A stretch of DNA of 64,000 bases from Bifidobacterium vespertilionis (GTDB taxonomy: Bacteria; Actinomycetota; Actinomycetes; Actinomycetales; Bifidobacteriaceae), in assembly GCF_008698145.1 (NCBI RefSeq), contig NZ_RZNZ01000011.1, forward strand, positions 44,353 through 108,352. Reading direction: 5' to 3'. Positions 8,079 to 16,452 of the stretch are shown piece by piece. The notes under the pieces are model-generated. The model ran no database searches. It saw nothing but the letters and a program-made list of their open reading frames with translations, and had not been told where the DNA came from. Position 1 is the stretch's first letter; the number at the start of each line of letters is the position of its first letter. The position numbers and the translations under genes were made by a program.

Positions 8079-10532
8079 ATGCCTGAGAAGAAATCGATAT
8101 CCGTCAAGCGCGTGTTCACGCTGCTGCTGGCGTACATCATGTTTTGCGGGGCCGGCGGCGTGGTGATGACCGGCTTCCTGCTGCCCGCCGTATTCGGCGC
8201 CAACGCCGTGATCAAGACCGTGGCCCCGTCGCTCAAGGCGGAGGGCATCGATTTCTCCATCGCGGATCTGCCGCAGGCCTCCACGCTGTATGCGGCGGAC
8301 AACAGCAAGATCACGTCGTTCTACACGCAGAACCGCATCGTGGTGCCGCTGAGCGAGGTTTCGGACATCATGAAGAAGGCCATGGTCGCCAGCGAGGACC
8401 GCCGCTTCTTCCAGCATTCCGGCGTGGACATCCAGGGCGTCATGCGCGCGTTCGTGCAGACATACATCAAATCGGGCGGCGGCACCCAGGGCGGTTCGTC
8501 GCTCACCCAGCAGTACGTGAAGAACGTGCTGCTCTCCCAGGCCGAATCGGATGACGATCCGATCGCCGCGTATCACGCCACCGAGGACACCATCGCCCGC
8601 AAGCTGCGCGAGATGCTGATCGCCGTGCAGATCGAGAAGGAATACTCCAAGGCGGAGATTTTGCAGGGATACCTCAACATCGCCCAGTTCGGCACGCGCA
8701 ACCTGTACGGCGTGGAATCCGCGGCCCGTCGCTACTTCAACAAGAGCGCCAAGGACCTCAACCTGGTCGAGGCCGCCACCATCACGCCCATCACCCAGAA
8801 CCCGGCCAAGTACGATCCCTCCATCGAGGCGAACCAGCCGGAGGCGCAGAGGCAGCGCAATCTGGTGCTGGACATCATGCTTCAGGAGGGCTACATCACC
8901 CAGCAGGAGCATGACGAGGCCTTCAACACCCCCATCAAGGACACCCTGCACATCACATCCGTGGCCCAGGGCTGCATGGCGGCCGGCGATGCGGCGTTCT
9001 TCTGCACCTACGTGGTCAAGCAGATCGAAAACTCGCCCGAATTCGGCGAAACCAAGGAGGAGCGCCAGAAGCTGCTCAACGCCGGTGGTCTGGAGATCCA
9101 CACCACGCTGGACGTGAATGCCAACAACGCGGCCATGAATGCGGCCAAGGAGGGCATCCCGGTCAACGACCCCAGCCAGTTCGAGATGATCATCGCGGCC
9201 ATCCGCCCGGGCACCGGCGAGGTGCTCGGCTTCGGCATCAACCGCACATACGACGCCACCAGCGCCGCGGCCTCCGATCCCACGCGCACGGCCGTCAACT
9301 ACGCGGTGGATCAGAAGGACGGCGGCGGCACCGGCTTCTCCGTGGGCTCCACCTGGAAGCCCATCAACCTGGTCGCATGGATGCGCGCGGGTCGTTCCAT
9401 CAACGAGGTCCTGCCCGCGGCCAACAGCGTGAACGAGCGCACGGACATCCCCGACTACAAGGCCAACGTCACGTGGACCGTGAGCAATTCGGGCCGCGCC
9501 GGCACGGCCGAATCCCCGCTCATGGGTCTGGTCAACTCGCACAACACCACGCAGGCGGCCATGCTCAAGGTGATCGGTCTGACCCCGATCCTCAATGCCG
9601 CGGCGGACATGGGCTATCACAGCGCCGCCATCGCGGACGAGGGCAAGAGCCTGCTTGAGCAGAAGACCCTGTACAACCCGCCCATGGTGATCGGTACCGG
9701 CGTCTCCGCCTCCCCGCTGACCATGGCGAACGTGTACGCCACGATCGCGGCCAACGGCGTGCAGTGCACCCCGATCGCGCTGACCAAGGTGGTGGACCGC
9801 AACGGCAAGGACATCCCCGTGCCGAGCGCCAACTGCCATCAGGCCATCGACCCGGAGATCGCGCAGACCGTGGCCTACGCCATGAATCAGGGCGTGGTCA
9901 CCCCGTCCGGCGCCGCGCACACCGCGCAGCTGGCCAACGGCCGCAAGACGTTCGCCAAGACCGGTACGAACGAGAACGAGTATCTGGTCACCGCCGGCTT
10001 CACCCCGGAGGTGGCCGCGTTCGCGATCGCCGGCAACGCGGAGGGTTACACCAAGGAGTACGACAAGAAGACCGGCACCTGGACGACCACCAACGGCTTC
10101 ACGAACCGCACCATCAACGGCGTGTTCCACGACACCTGGTTCGGCTACCAGCTGGTCACCCCGGTGTGGGTGAACTTCATGAACACCTACCTTGACGCCG
10201 CGGGCATCCCCGCCAACAACGACTACGGCACCCCGTCCTCGAAGTACACGGCGGTTCTGAACTCCGCCGGCACGTCCAAGTCGGATGGGACCGCAACCGA
10301 CGCGGGCGGCGACGCCTCGAACCAGTCCGGCACCACGGGGCAGAACGGCACCACGAACCGGTCCGAAACCACGAACCAGGGCAACGGCAACAACACCGGC
10401 GCCACCTCCACGCCGGCGCCGACCGCCACGCAGCAGGCCCAGCAGCAAACGCAGCAGCAGAACCAGCAGCAGGGCGCCCAGAACAACAACGCCGGTCAGG
10501 AGAACGCCGGACAGCAGCAGAGCGGCCAGTAG
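8079..10532 (+). CDS. Class A penicillin-binding protein (transglycosylase/transpeptidase)
   Basis: An 817-residue bifunctional peptidoglycan synthase. One N-terminal membrane helix (about residues 12-35) is followed by a GT51 transglycosylase domain with EDRRFFQHSGVD (catalytic Glu), GGSSLTQQYVKN and RKLREML. The transpeptidase domain has all three motifs: SxxK in SVGSTWKP (Ser424), SxN in TVSNSG, and KTG in FAKTGTNE. The last ~90 residues are a low-complexity tail rich in Thr, Gly, Asn and Gln, ending in repeated Gln-Gln blocks, and probably extend into the wall. The start is ATG 8079, next to a -10 box; an in-frame ATG at 8070 lies inside that box. A hairpin follows the gene. Confidence 0.93.
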   Translation: MPEKKSISVKRVFTLLLAYIMFCGAGGVVMTGFLLPAVFGANAVIKTVAPSLKAEGIDFSIADLPQASTLYAADNSKITSFYTQNRIVVPLSEVSDIMKKAMVASEDRRFFQHSGVDIQGVMRAFVQTYIKSGGGTQGGSSLTQQYVKNVLLSQAESDDDPIAAYHATEDTIARKLREMLIAVQIEKEYSKAEILQGYLNIAQFGTRNLYGVESAARRYFNKSAKDLNLVEAATITPITQNPAKYDPSIEANQPEAQRQRNLVLDIMLQEGYITQQEHDEAFNTPIKDTLHITSVAQGCMAAGDAAFFCTYVVKQIENSPEFGETKEERQKLLNAGGLEIHTTLDVNANNAAMNAAKEGIPVNDPSQFEMIIAAIRPGTGEVLGFGINRTYDATSAAASDPTRTAVNYAVDQKDGGGTGFSVGSTWKPINLVAWMRAGRSINEVLPAANSVNERTDIPDYKANVTWTVSNSGRAGTAESPLMGLVNSHNTTQAAMLKVIGLTPILNAAADMGYHSAAIADEGKSLLEQKTLYNPPMVIGTGVSASPLTMANVYATIAANGVQCTPIALTKVVDRNGKDIPVPSANCHQAIDPEIAQTVAYAMNQGVVTPSGAAHTAQLANGRKTFAKTGTNENEYLVTAGFTPEVAAFAIAGNAEGYTKEYDKKTGTWTTTNGFTNRTINGVFHDTWFGYQLVTPVWVNFMNTYLDAAGIPANNDYGTPSSKYTAVLNSAGTSKSDGTATDAGGDASNQSGTTGQNGTTNRSETTNQGNGNNTGATSTPAPTATQQAQQQTQQQNQQQGAQNNNAGQENAGQQQSGQ

Positions 10533-10563
10533 CGTCACCCGGCCGGCAGCCGGCCCCTAATGC

Positions 10564-10606
10564 GCGAACCCTCACGAGCCATACACACATGGCCGTGGGG
10601 GTTCGC
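10564..10606 (+). terminator. Hairpin after the penicillin-binding protein gene
   Basis: GCGAACCCTCACG...GCC pairs with GGC...GTGGGGGTTCGC around the 10-nt loop ATACACACAT. The arms are about 16 bp with two or three mismatches. The T-run is weak. A very tight GGCCGGC-A-GCCGGCC palindrome (10541-10555) precedes it. Confidence 0.55.
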
Positions 10607-10618
10607 CTGTTGTTCACC

Positions 10619-10624
10619 TACAAT
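10619..10624 (+). promoter_or_regulatory. -10 box of the OYE-family gene
   Basis: TACAAT lies 58 nt before the start codon. GAGAGGGGG (about 10666-10674) lies about 8 nt before ATG 10683 and is the probable ribosome-binding site. No -35 box is clear. Confidence 0.4.
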
Positions 10625-10682
10625 GAAAGGGCGTACGGCCGTCAAGGTGGCGGCCGGTCGGCTTCGAGAGGGGGATGCGTCG

Positions 10683-12062
10683 ATGGCACAGCCTGAATAC
10701 GACGATATGGACATGACCGGCTTCGATATGAGGGGATTCACCGTGGCGGACAAGACGTCGGCCTACGACAGGGATGATGATGAGGACGATCCGGTCATCC
10801 CGAACGTTCTGACCGGTCAGGGGGCCACATCCGCGGCTCAGGCCTCCGATGGCGCTTCCGCCGCTGGCGCCGATGATGACACGGCCGACGCCGAGTCCGT
10901 CGCATCCGCCGCGCCCAGTCCGAAGAAACCCTCGCGCAAGGGACTGTTCAAGTCGTCCAAGAACGCCACGAAGGCCGAAGCGCCCGCGCTGTTCAGCCCG
11001 ATCGCGCTGCGCGGCGCCACCGCCCGCAACCGCATCTGGCTGCCGCCCATGGATACGTATTCGGCGTTCGCGCGCGACGGCAAGCCCACGCCCTTCCACT
11101 ACCAGCACTATGTCTCCCGCGCGATGGGCGGCTTCGGCCTGGTGTGCTTCGAGGCCACCGCGGTCACGCCGGATGGCCGCATTTCACCGTGCGATCTGGG
11201 TCTGTGGGACGACGATCAGATCGAGGCGTACCGTTGGATCGTGCAGGGCGTCAAGGATGCCGGCGCGGTGGCCGCCATCCAGCTCAACCATGCCGGGCGC
11301 AAGGGGTCCACCGGCTGCTTCGCCACCGGCTTCGAGGGCGAAAGCGTGCCGCAGGATCAGGGCGGCTGGCCCACGGTGGCTCCCAGTCCCATCGCCTTCG
11401 ACAACTTCGCCGCGCCCCGCGAACTGACTGTGGATGAGATCCACGGCATTGTGGGTGCCTTCCGCGCGGCCGCCGTGCGCGCGGTGAACGCAGGATTCGA
11501 CGTGATCGAGATCCACGCGGCCCACGGCTACCTGCTGAGCGAATTCCTCGACCCGCTCACCAACACCCGCACCGACGAGTACGGCGGCAGCCTCGAGAAC
11601 CGCATGCGCATGCTCGTCGAGGTGGTGGACGCCGTGCGCGCGGCCGTGGCCCCGTCCGTCGCGCTGTTCGTGCGCGTCTCCGCCACCGACTGGGCGGCCG
11701 GCGGCTGGGATCTGAACCAGACGATCGAAACCGCGCGCGTGCTCAAGGTGCACGGCGTGGATCTGGTGGATGTCTCCACCGGCGGCATCCTGCCGGGCGT
11801 GGCCATTCCGGCCAAGCCGAACTATCAGGTGCCGTTCTCCGAGCAGATTCGTCTCAAGGCCCTGGTGCCCACCACCGCGGTGGGGCTCATCACCAAGCCG
11901 AAGCAGGCCGATCGGATCGTGCGCCGGGGCGAGGCCGACGCCGTGCAGATCGGACGGGCCGCGCTGCGCGATCCGTACTGGCCGCTGCGCGCCGCCGACA
12001 AGCTCGGCCTCAAGACATCCGAGGCGCCCTACCAGCCGCAGTACATCCGTGGCGCGTACTGA
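10683..12062 (+). CDS. Old-yellow-enzyme family NADH:flavin oxidoreductase with acidic N-terminal extension
   Basis: A 459-residue protein. Residues about 103-450 form an FMN-binding TIM barrel of the YqjM/OYE class. The barrel starts [21 protein letters not shown], has [12 protein letters not shown], and the substrate-binding histidines are in [14 protein letters not shown]. The family reduces activated C=C bonds with NAD(P)H; the substrate is unknown. The first ~100 residues are not part of the family: they are rich in Asp, Ala and Ser and end in a basic patch ([13 protein letters not shown]). Nothing in them looks like a signal peptide. Two in-frame upstream starts exist (10560 and 10623), but the hairpin and -10 box lie there, so ATG 10683 is preferred. 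Confidence 0.88.
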   Translation: MAQPEYDDMDMTGFDMRGFTVADKTSAYDRDDDEDDPVIPNVLTGQGATSAAQASDGASAAGADDDTADAESVASAAPSPKKPSRKGLFKSSKNATKAEAPALFSPIALRGATARNRIWLPPMDTYSAFARDGKPTPFHYQHYVSRAMGGFGLVCFEATAVTPDGRISPCDLGLWDDDQIEAYRWIVQGVKDAGAVAAIQLNHAGRKGSTGCFATGFEGESVPQDQGGWPTVAPSPIAFDNFAAPRELTVDEIHGIVGAFRAAAVRAVNAGFDVIEIHAAHGYLLSEFLDPLTNTRTDEYGGSLENRMRMLVEVVDAVRAAVAPSVALFVRVSATDWAAGGWDLNQTIETARVLKVHGVDLVDVSTGGILPGVAIPAKPNYQVPFSEQIRLKALVPTTAVGLITKPKQADRIVRRGEADAVQIGRAALRDPYWPLRAADKLGLKTSEAPYQPQYIRGAY

Positions 12063-12083
12063 CCCTTCGCGTGTAGGCGCTTC

Positions 12084-12274
12084 GTCATCCTGAGCGCCCT
12101 TCTCCGTCATCCTGAGCGGAGCATAGCGGAGTCGAAGGATCCTTAACTTTGTGTGGGGAATTAAGGATCCTTCGACTCCGCCCTAACGGGCTCCGCTCAG
12201 GATGACGGGAGAGCACCGAATCACGCGCTTCGCTCAGGATGACGAGGAGGCATGTTCAGCGCTCAGGATGACGC
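12084..12274 (+). repeat. REP-like palindromic element, copy 1
   Basis: The core at 12106-12206 is a long inverted repeat. The left arm runs GTCATCCTGAGCGGAGC ... GGATCCTTAA, and the right arm is TTAAGGATCC ... GCTCAGGATGAC. Extra half-copies of GTCATCCTGAGCG or its complement lie at 12084, near 12231 and near 12261. It fills the 268 bp between the OYE gene and pyrD. Confidence 0.9.
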
Positions 12275-12330
12275 GGGCCCTCCCGACCATTCGCTGGCGC
12301 TTCGCCGCATGCGGTGAGACAATGGAACGC

Positions 12331-13482
12331 ATGAGCTACGTTTCCGAGAACTTCTGGCACGACGCCGTGAACAAGGCCACCACCGATCTGTTCACCTTCG
12401 GGTATAAGCACGTCATCAAGCCGCATTTCGTCTTCAACCACACGCCCGATGTGGCGCACGACCAGATGATCGAGTTCTGCCGCGTCACCAAGAACATTCC
12501 GCCGCTGATGTGGCTGGAGCGCGAGATGCTCAACTACACGGACCCGATTCTGGAGACCAATGTGATGGGCGTGCGGTTCAACAACCCGTTTGGCCTGTCC
12601 GCCGGCCTGGACAAGAACTGCGACATGCCGGTCCTGCTGGACAACGCCGGCTTCGGCTTCGAAACCGTGGGCTCCACCACCGCGCGCGTCTGCCCGGGCA
12701 ATCCCAAGCCGTGGTTCCATCGTCTGCCCGAATACGATTCGATGATGGTGCACGTGGGTCTGGCCAATGACGGCTCGGACAAGGTGATCCCGCGTGCCGA
12801 GGAGGCTTGGCGCAAGTCGCACGGCATGCAGATCTCCGTGTCGATCGCGCGCACCAACGACCAGTACTGCGGCGATCTGGACGAGGGCATCGAGGACTAC
12901 TGCATCTCCATGCGCCGCGCGGCCGGCCGCACCGCGATGATCGAGGTCAACGTCTCCTGCCCGAACACCCATGTGGGCGAGCCGTTCACCTCCAGCCCGG
13001 AGAATCTGGACAAGCTGTTCACCGAACTGGACAAAATCGAACATCCGCAGCCGGTGCTGGTGAAGATGCCGCTCAACAAGACCTGGCCCGAGTTCCGCGA
13101 CCTGCTTGAGGTGCTGGCGGACCATCGCGTGGACGGCGTGTCGATCGCCAACCTGCAGAAGGACCGCACGGGCCTACAGATCCCGCGCGAATGGGAGGGT
13201 GGCCTGTCCGGCGGCCCCACGTACCGCGCCAGCAATGCGATCGTCGCCAATACGTACCGCGATTTCGGCGACCGCTTCGCCATCGCGGGCATCGGCGGCG
13301 TGTTCACGCCCCGCCAGGCGTACGCCAAGATCCGCTCCGGCGCCAGCTTGGTCATGTTCATCAGCTCGCTCATGTACCGCGGTCCCCAGCAGATCACCGT
13401 GCTCAAGCGCGGTCTGGCCGATCTGCTGCGTCGCGACGGCTTCGATTCGGTGTCCGAGGCCGTGGGTGTGGACGTGGACTGA
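12331..13482 (+). CDS. pyrD: Dihydroorotate dehydrogenase (quinone-type family)
   Basis: A 383-residue FMN-dependent enzyme of pyrimidine synthesis oxidising dihydroorotate. NPFGLSAGLDKN and GFGFETVGSTT match the class 2 opening. VNVSCPNTH is the conserved Asn/Ser segment with the class 2 serine region, and ISIAN-like SIANLQKDR and IAGIGGVFT form the phosphate-binding end. The N-terminal ~45 residues correspond to the helical membrane-association region of class 2 enzymes, supporting quinone as acceptor. ATG 12331 is chosen because GACAAT (12318-12323) lies 7 nt upstream; in-frame ATG 12322 overlaps that box. It is not in a pyrimidine operon here. Class assignment is by motif only. Confidence 0.85.
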   Translation: MSYVSENFWHDAVNKATTDLFTFGYKHVIKPHFVFNHTPDVAHDQMIEFCRVTKNIPPLMWLEREMLNYTDPILETNVMGVRFNNPFGLSAGLDKNCDMPVLLDNAGFGFETVGSTTARVCPGNPKPWFHRLPEYDSMMVHVGLANDGSDKVIPRAEEAWRKSHGMQISVSIARTNDQYCGDLDEGIEDYCISMRRAAGRTAMIEVNVSCPNTHVGEPFTSSPENLDKLFTELDKIEHPQPVLVKMPLNKTWPEFRDLLEVLADHRVDGVSIANLQKDRTGLQIPREWEGGLSGGPTYRASNAIVANTYRDFGDRFAIAGIGGVFTPRQAYAKIRSGASLVMFISSLMYRGPQQITVLKRGLADLLRRDGFDSVSEAVGVDVD

Positions 13483-13513
13483 GTCGCGCGCCGCATCCGC
13501 CGTCGGCGATTGC

Positions 13514-13519
13514 TACAGT
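13514..13519 (+). promoter_or_regulatory. -10 box of the mannosyltransferase gene
   Basis: TACAGT lies 21 nt before ATG 13541. AAAGGGGG (13529-13536) is a good Shine-Dalgarno sequence 4 nt before the start. Confidence 0.45.
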
Positions 13520-13540
13520 ATGTGCCAGAAAGGGGGATTC

Positions 13541-14281
13541 ATGTCCGAAGGGACCCGCACGCTGATCGTCATGCCCACCTACAACGAGGTGGCGAACCTC
13601 AAGCCCACGCTGTCCGGCATCTTCGCCTATGCGCCTGAAGTCGAGGTGCTGGTGGTGGACGACAATTCGCCGGACGGCACCGGCCGCCTCGCCGCGTTCA
13701 TGGGGCAGGGGGACCATCGCATCCATGTGCTGCACCGCGAGGCCAAGAACGGCCTGGGTCCGGCGTATCTGGCCGGCTTCCAGTGGGCGCTGGAGCGCGG
13801 ATACGATCTGATCTGCGAAATGGACATGGACGGCTCTCACCGGCCGGAGGACTTCCGCCGCATGCTGGATGTGGCCATCACGAACCCGGAGGTCGATCTG
13901 GTGATCGGCTCCCGCCGCGTGCCCGGCGGCCATACGGTCAACTGGCCGTGGATTCGCGATGCGATCTCCCGCGGCGGCTCGTGGTACGCGCGCACGATGC
14001 TCGGACTGCCCATCCACGACATGACCGCCGGCTTCCGCATCTACCGCGCGCCCATGCTGGCGAGGCTGGGGCTCGATCGCGTGGAGGCCAACGGATACGT
14101 GTTCCAGGTGGACATGACCCGTCGCGTGGCGGCAGCTGGCGGCGTGATCCGCGAGGTGCCGATCGTGTTCGTGGAGCGTGTGCGCGGCAATTCCAAGATG
14201 AGCTCGCGCATCGTGGTGGAGGCCATGGCGATGGTCACGAAATGGGGTCTTGAGCGCCTGTCTCGCCGTCACGCTTCGTGA
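13541..14281 (+). CDS. Polyprenol-phosphate mannosyltransferase (GT2, DPM1-like)
   Basis: A 246-residue GT-A glycosyltransferase. VMPTYNE opens the nucleotide-sugar site, VVDDNSPDGT holds the first Asp pair, and EMDMDGSHRPED is the DxD-like metal motif. The segment RGNSKMSSRIVVEA near the C-terminus is typical of polyprenol monophosphomannose synthases. Family knowledge says it moves mannose from GDP-mannose to polyprenyl phosphate on the inner membrane face, supplying lipid-linked mannose for cell-surface glycans. No C-terminal membrane helices are present, so it is the soluble single-domain form; the partner membrane domain (Lnt/Ppm2-type) is not in this window. Confidence 0.87.
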   Translation: MSEGTRTLIVMPTYNEVANLKPTLSGIFAYAPEVEVLVVDDNSPDGTGRLAAFMGQGDHRIHVLHREAKNGLGPAYLAGFQWALERGYDLICEMDMDGSHRPEDFRRMLDVAITNPEVDLVIGSRRVPGGHTVNWPWIRDAISRGGSWYARTMLGLPIHDMTAGFRIYRAPMLARLGLDRVEANGYVFQVDMTRRVAAAGGVIREVPIVFVERVRGNSKMSSRIVVEAMAMVTKWGLERLSRRHAS

Positions 14282-14288
14282 CACGAAA

Positions 14289-14331
14289 CGCTCATTCTCG
14301 TTTTGTTATATGAGCGGATGTGTGCGATAAT
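14289..14331 (+). promoter_or_regulatory. Promoter and likely DeoR operator of the deoR-galT-galK operon
   Basis: TTGTTA (14303-14308) and GATAAT (14326-14331) have an ideal 17-bp spacer, and an upstream TG-like extension is present. The deoR ATG is 6 nt after the -10 box, so the message is probably leaderless. The inverted repeat CGCTCAT (14289-14295) / ATGAGCG (14310-14316) flanks the -35 box and is a good candidate operator for autoregulation. Confidence 0.7.
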
Positions 14332-14337
14332 GTTCGA

Positions 14338-15156
14338 ATGATATCGTCACAACGCCAACATCTGATCCTGAGCCGACTGCGCACGCGAGGAGCCGTGCGC
14401 ATCACCGCGCTGTCCAAGGAGCTTGGTGTCTCCGCGATGACGATCCGACGGGACATCGCTGACCTGTCGGACAAGGGCCTGCTCAAGCGCGTCCACGGCG
14501 GTGCCATCACCACCTCCACGCTGCTCGCCGAGCCGCTGTTCTCGGTCAAGTCGCAAATGGACATCGGGCTCAAGGACGCCATCGCCCAGGAGGCCATCAA
14601 ATACGTGGCCCCCGGAGACGTGATCGCCATCGGCGGCGGCACCACCTCCTATGTGTTCGCCCAGCATCTGCTTGAATCCCAGCAGTCCGCCGGCGTCACC
14701 ATCCTCACCAATTCGATCCCGGTCGCCGAGCTCGTGCAGGCGCTGGAGACGAAGGACGTCGAAGTCATCGTCACCGGCGGCGTGATCACGCGCTCCAACG
14801 CGCTCGTGGGACCCATCGCGGACAAGGTGATCGGCTCCCTGCGCGTCAACACCGTGTTCCTCGGCACCCATTCGGTGTCCATCCCGCGCGGCTTCCTCAT
14901 GCCGAACTCGCTGGAGGCGGCCACGGACATGGCCATGATGGACATCGCCGACCGCACGATCATCCTCACGGACCACACCAAGTGGGCGTGCACATCCCTG
15001 TCCCTGTTCGCCCGGTTCGACCAGGTGGACACGGTCATCACCGACGACGGTCTGGACCCCGTCTCGGCGAAGCAAACCAAGGAGTTGGTAAAGGACCTTG
15101 TTCTCGCCAAACAGGTGGAACAGGTACAAGAAAGTGAAAGTGAGCACATCCAATGA
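14338..15156 (+). CDS. DeoR family transcriptional regulator, galactose operon
   Basis: A 272-residue regulator. The N-terminal HTH is RLRTRGAVRITALSKELGVSAMTIRRDI, followed by LLKRVHGGA, the classic DeoR linker. The C-terminal sugar-phosphate sensor domain carries VIAIGGGTTSYVFA, VTGG and LTDHTKW. Its stop overlaps the galT start (ATGA at 15153-15156), so it is translationally coupled with galT and very likely controls galT and galK in response to a galactose-pathway phosphate. An in-frame upstream ATG at 14320 precedes the -10 box and is therefore not used. Effector and operator are inferred, not seen. Confidence 0.9.
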   Translation: MISSQRQHLILSRLRTRGAVRITALSKELGVSAMTIRRDIADLSDKGLLKRVHGGAITTSTLLAEPLFSVKSQMDIGLKDAIAQEAIKYVAPGDVIAIGGGTTSYVFAQHLLESQQSAGVTILTNSIPVAELVQALETKDVEVIVTGGVITRSNALVGPIADKVIGSLRVNTVFLGTHSVSIPRGFLMPNSLEAATDMAMMDIADRTIILTDHTKWACTSLSLFARFDQVDTVITDDGLDPVSAKQTKELVKDLVLAKQVEQVQESESEHIQ

Positions 15157-16403
15157 GCGAATTCGCACATTACACCCCGGGGGAGTATGCGTCCGAGCAC
15201 ATTCGCATCACGCCGACGACGCTGGCCGACGGCCGTGACTTCTTCTATCTCGACGACGATCCGGAGTACGTCTCCGGCGCGAAGACGCGCGAGCTGAAGG
15301 ATCCGCGCGATCTGCCGTACCGCTTCAGCAACCAGCTGAACGCGGCCGGCGAGGAGGTGCCGTACGCGGCCCCCGAAATGCGCCGCGATCCGCTGACCGG
15401 CGACTGGATCCCCATGGCCACCGCGCGCATGAACCGCCCGATCACCGCCGGCCCCGGCGCCACCGCCAAGGGCAACCCGCTGGCCGCCCGCAAGCCCGGC
15501 GACCCGTACCAGGACGGCGAGGTCCCGGACACCGACTACAACGTCGTCGTCTTCGAGAACCGCTTCCCGTCCATGGTCCGCGTGCCCGGCCGCTCCGAGG
15601 ACGTCACCTTCGTCGACGGCAACCCGCTGTGGGAGAAGAAGATGGCCGCCGGCCGCTGCGAGGTCATCTGCTTCGACCCCGACGAGCACGGCCTGCCGGC
15701 CGATCTGCCCGTCTCCCGCCTGCGCACGGTGGTGGAGGCCTGGGCCTTCCGCACCGCCGAGATCTCCGCCATGGAGGGCATCGAGCAGATCTTCCCGTTC
15801 GAGAACCACGGCGCCGAAATCGGCGTCTCGCTGGCCCACCCGCACGGCCAGGTCTACTGCTACCCGTTCATCGCCCCGAAGATGGAGGCCGAGCTCAAGC
15901 ACACCGAGGCCTACCACGAGAAGACCGGCGGCAACCTGCTCAAGGACCTGATGAACGCCGAGCTGGAGGCCAAGGAGCGCGTGGTGCTGCGCAACCACAG
16001 CTGGGTCGCCTACGTGCCGGCCGCCGCCCGCTGGCCCCTCGAGGTCCACGTGGCCCCGGTGCGCGACGTGCTCACCCTCGACCAGCTCAACGACCAGGAA
16101 CGCTGGGACCTCGCCCAGATGTACTCCACGCTGCTCAAGCGCGGCAACGCCTTCTTCGACAAGGGCGACGGCAAGGGCATGGACCTGCCGTACATCGCCG
16201 CCTGGCACCAGGCCCCCATCCACGACCCGCGCCGCGCGAACTACCGCCTGAACCTCCAGTTCTTCAGCTTCCGCCGCGCCGCCAACAAGATCAAGTACCT
16301 GGCCGGTTCCGAGTCCGGCATGGCCGCCTGGATCTCCGACACCACGCCGGAACTGATCGCCAAGCGCTTCCACGAGCTGGGCGACGTCGACATCGCTGAC
16401 TGA
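15153..16403 (+). CDS. galT: Galactose-1-phosphate uridylyltransferase
   Basis: A 416-residue Leloir enzyme that swaps UMP between UDP-glucose and galactose-1-phosphate. The active-site HPH motif with the uridylylated histidine is in SLAHPHGQVYCYPF, and FENRFPSMVRV and the C-terminal HQAPIHDP are also typical. The N-terminus is about 60 residues longer than the E. coli protein. It overlaps deoR by 4 bp and is followed 49 bp later by galK. It is probably one transcript from the deoR promoter. Confidence 0.95.
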   Translation: MSEFAHYTPGEYASEHIRITPTTLADGRDFFYLDDDPEYVSGAKTRELKDPRDLPYRFSNQLNAAGEEVPYAAPEMRRDPLTGDWIPMATARMNRPITAGPGATAKGNPLAARKPGDPYQDGEVPDTDYNVVVFENRFPSMVRVPGRSEDVTFVDGNPLWEKKMAAGRCEVICFDPDEHGLPADLPVSRLRTVVEAWAFRTAEISAMEGIEQIFPFENHGAEIGVSLAHPHGQVYCYPFIAPKMEAELKHTEAYHEKTGGNLLKDLMNAELEAKERVVLRNHSWVAYVPAAARWPLEVHVAPVRDVLTLDQLNDQERWDLAQMYSTLLKRGNAFFDKGDGKGMDLPYIAAWHQAPIHDPRRANYRLNLQFFSFRRAANKIKYLAGSESGMAAWISDTTPELIAKRFHELGDVDIAD

Positions 16404-16452
16404 GCCGTGCACAGCCAAGCACAACAACCACAAGAAAAGGAACGAAACACCA

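Noticed and set aside
6957..10538. 1193-codon open frame on the minus strand opposite the Crp/Fnr and penicillin-binding protein genes
   Set aside because: It is a shadow of GC-rich codon use: its translation is Gly/Leu/Val/His-rich without any domain, and the plus-strand genes have full motifs.
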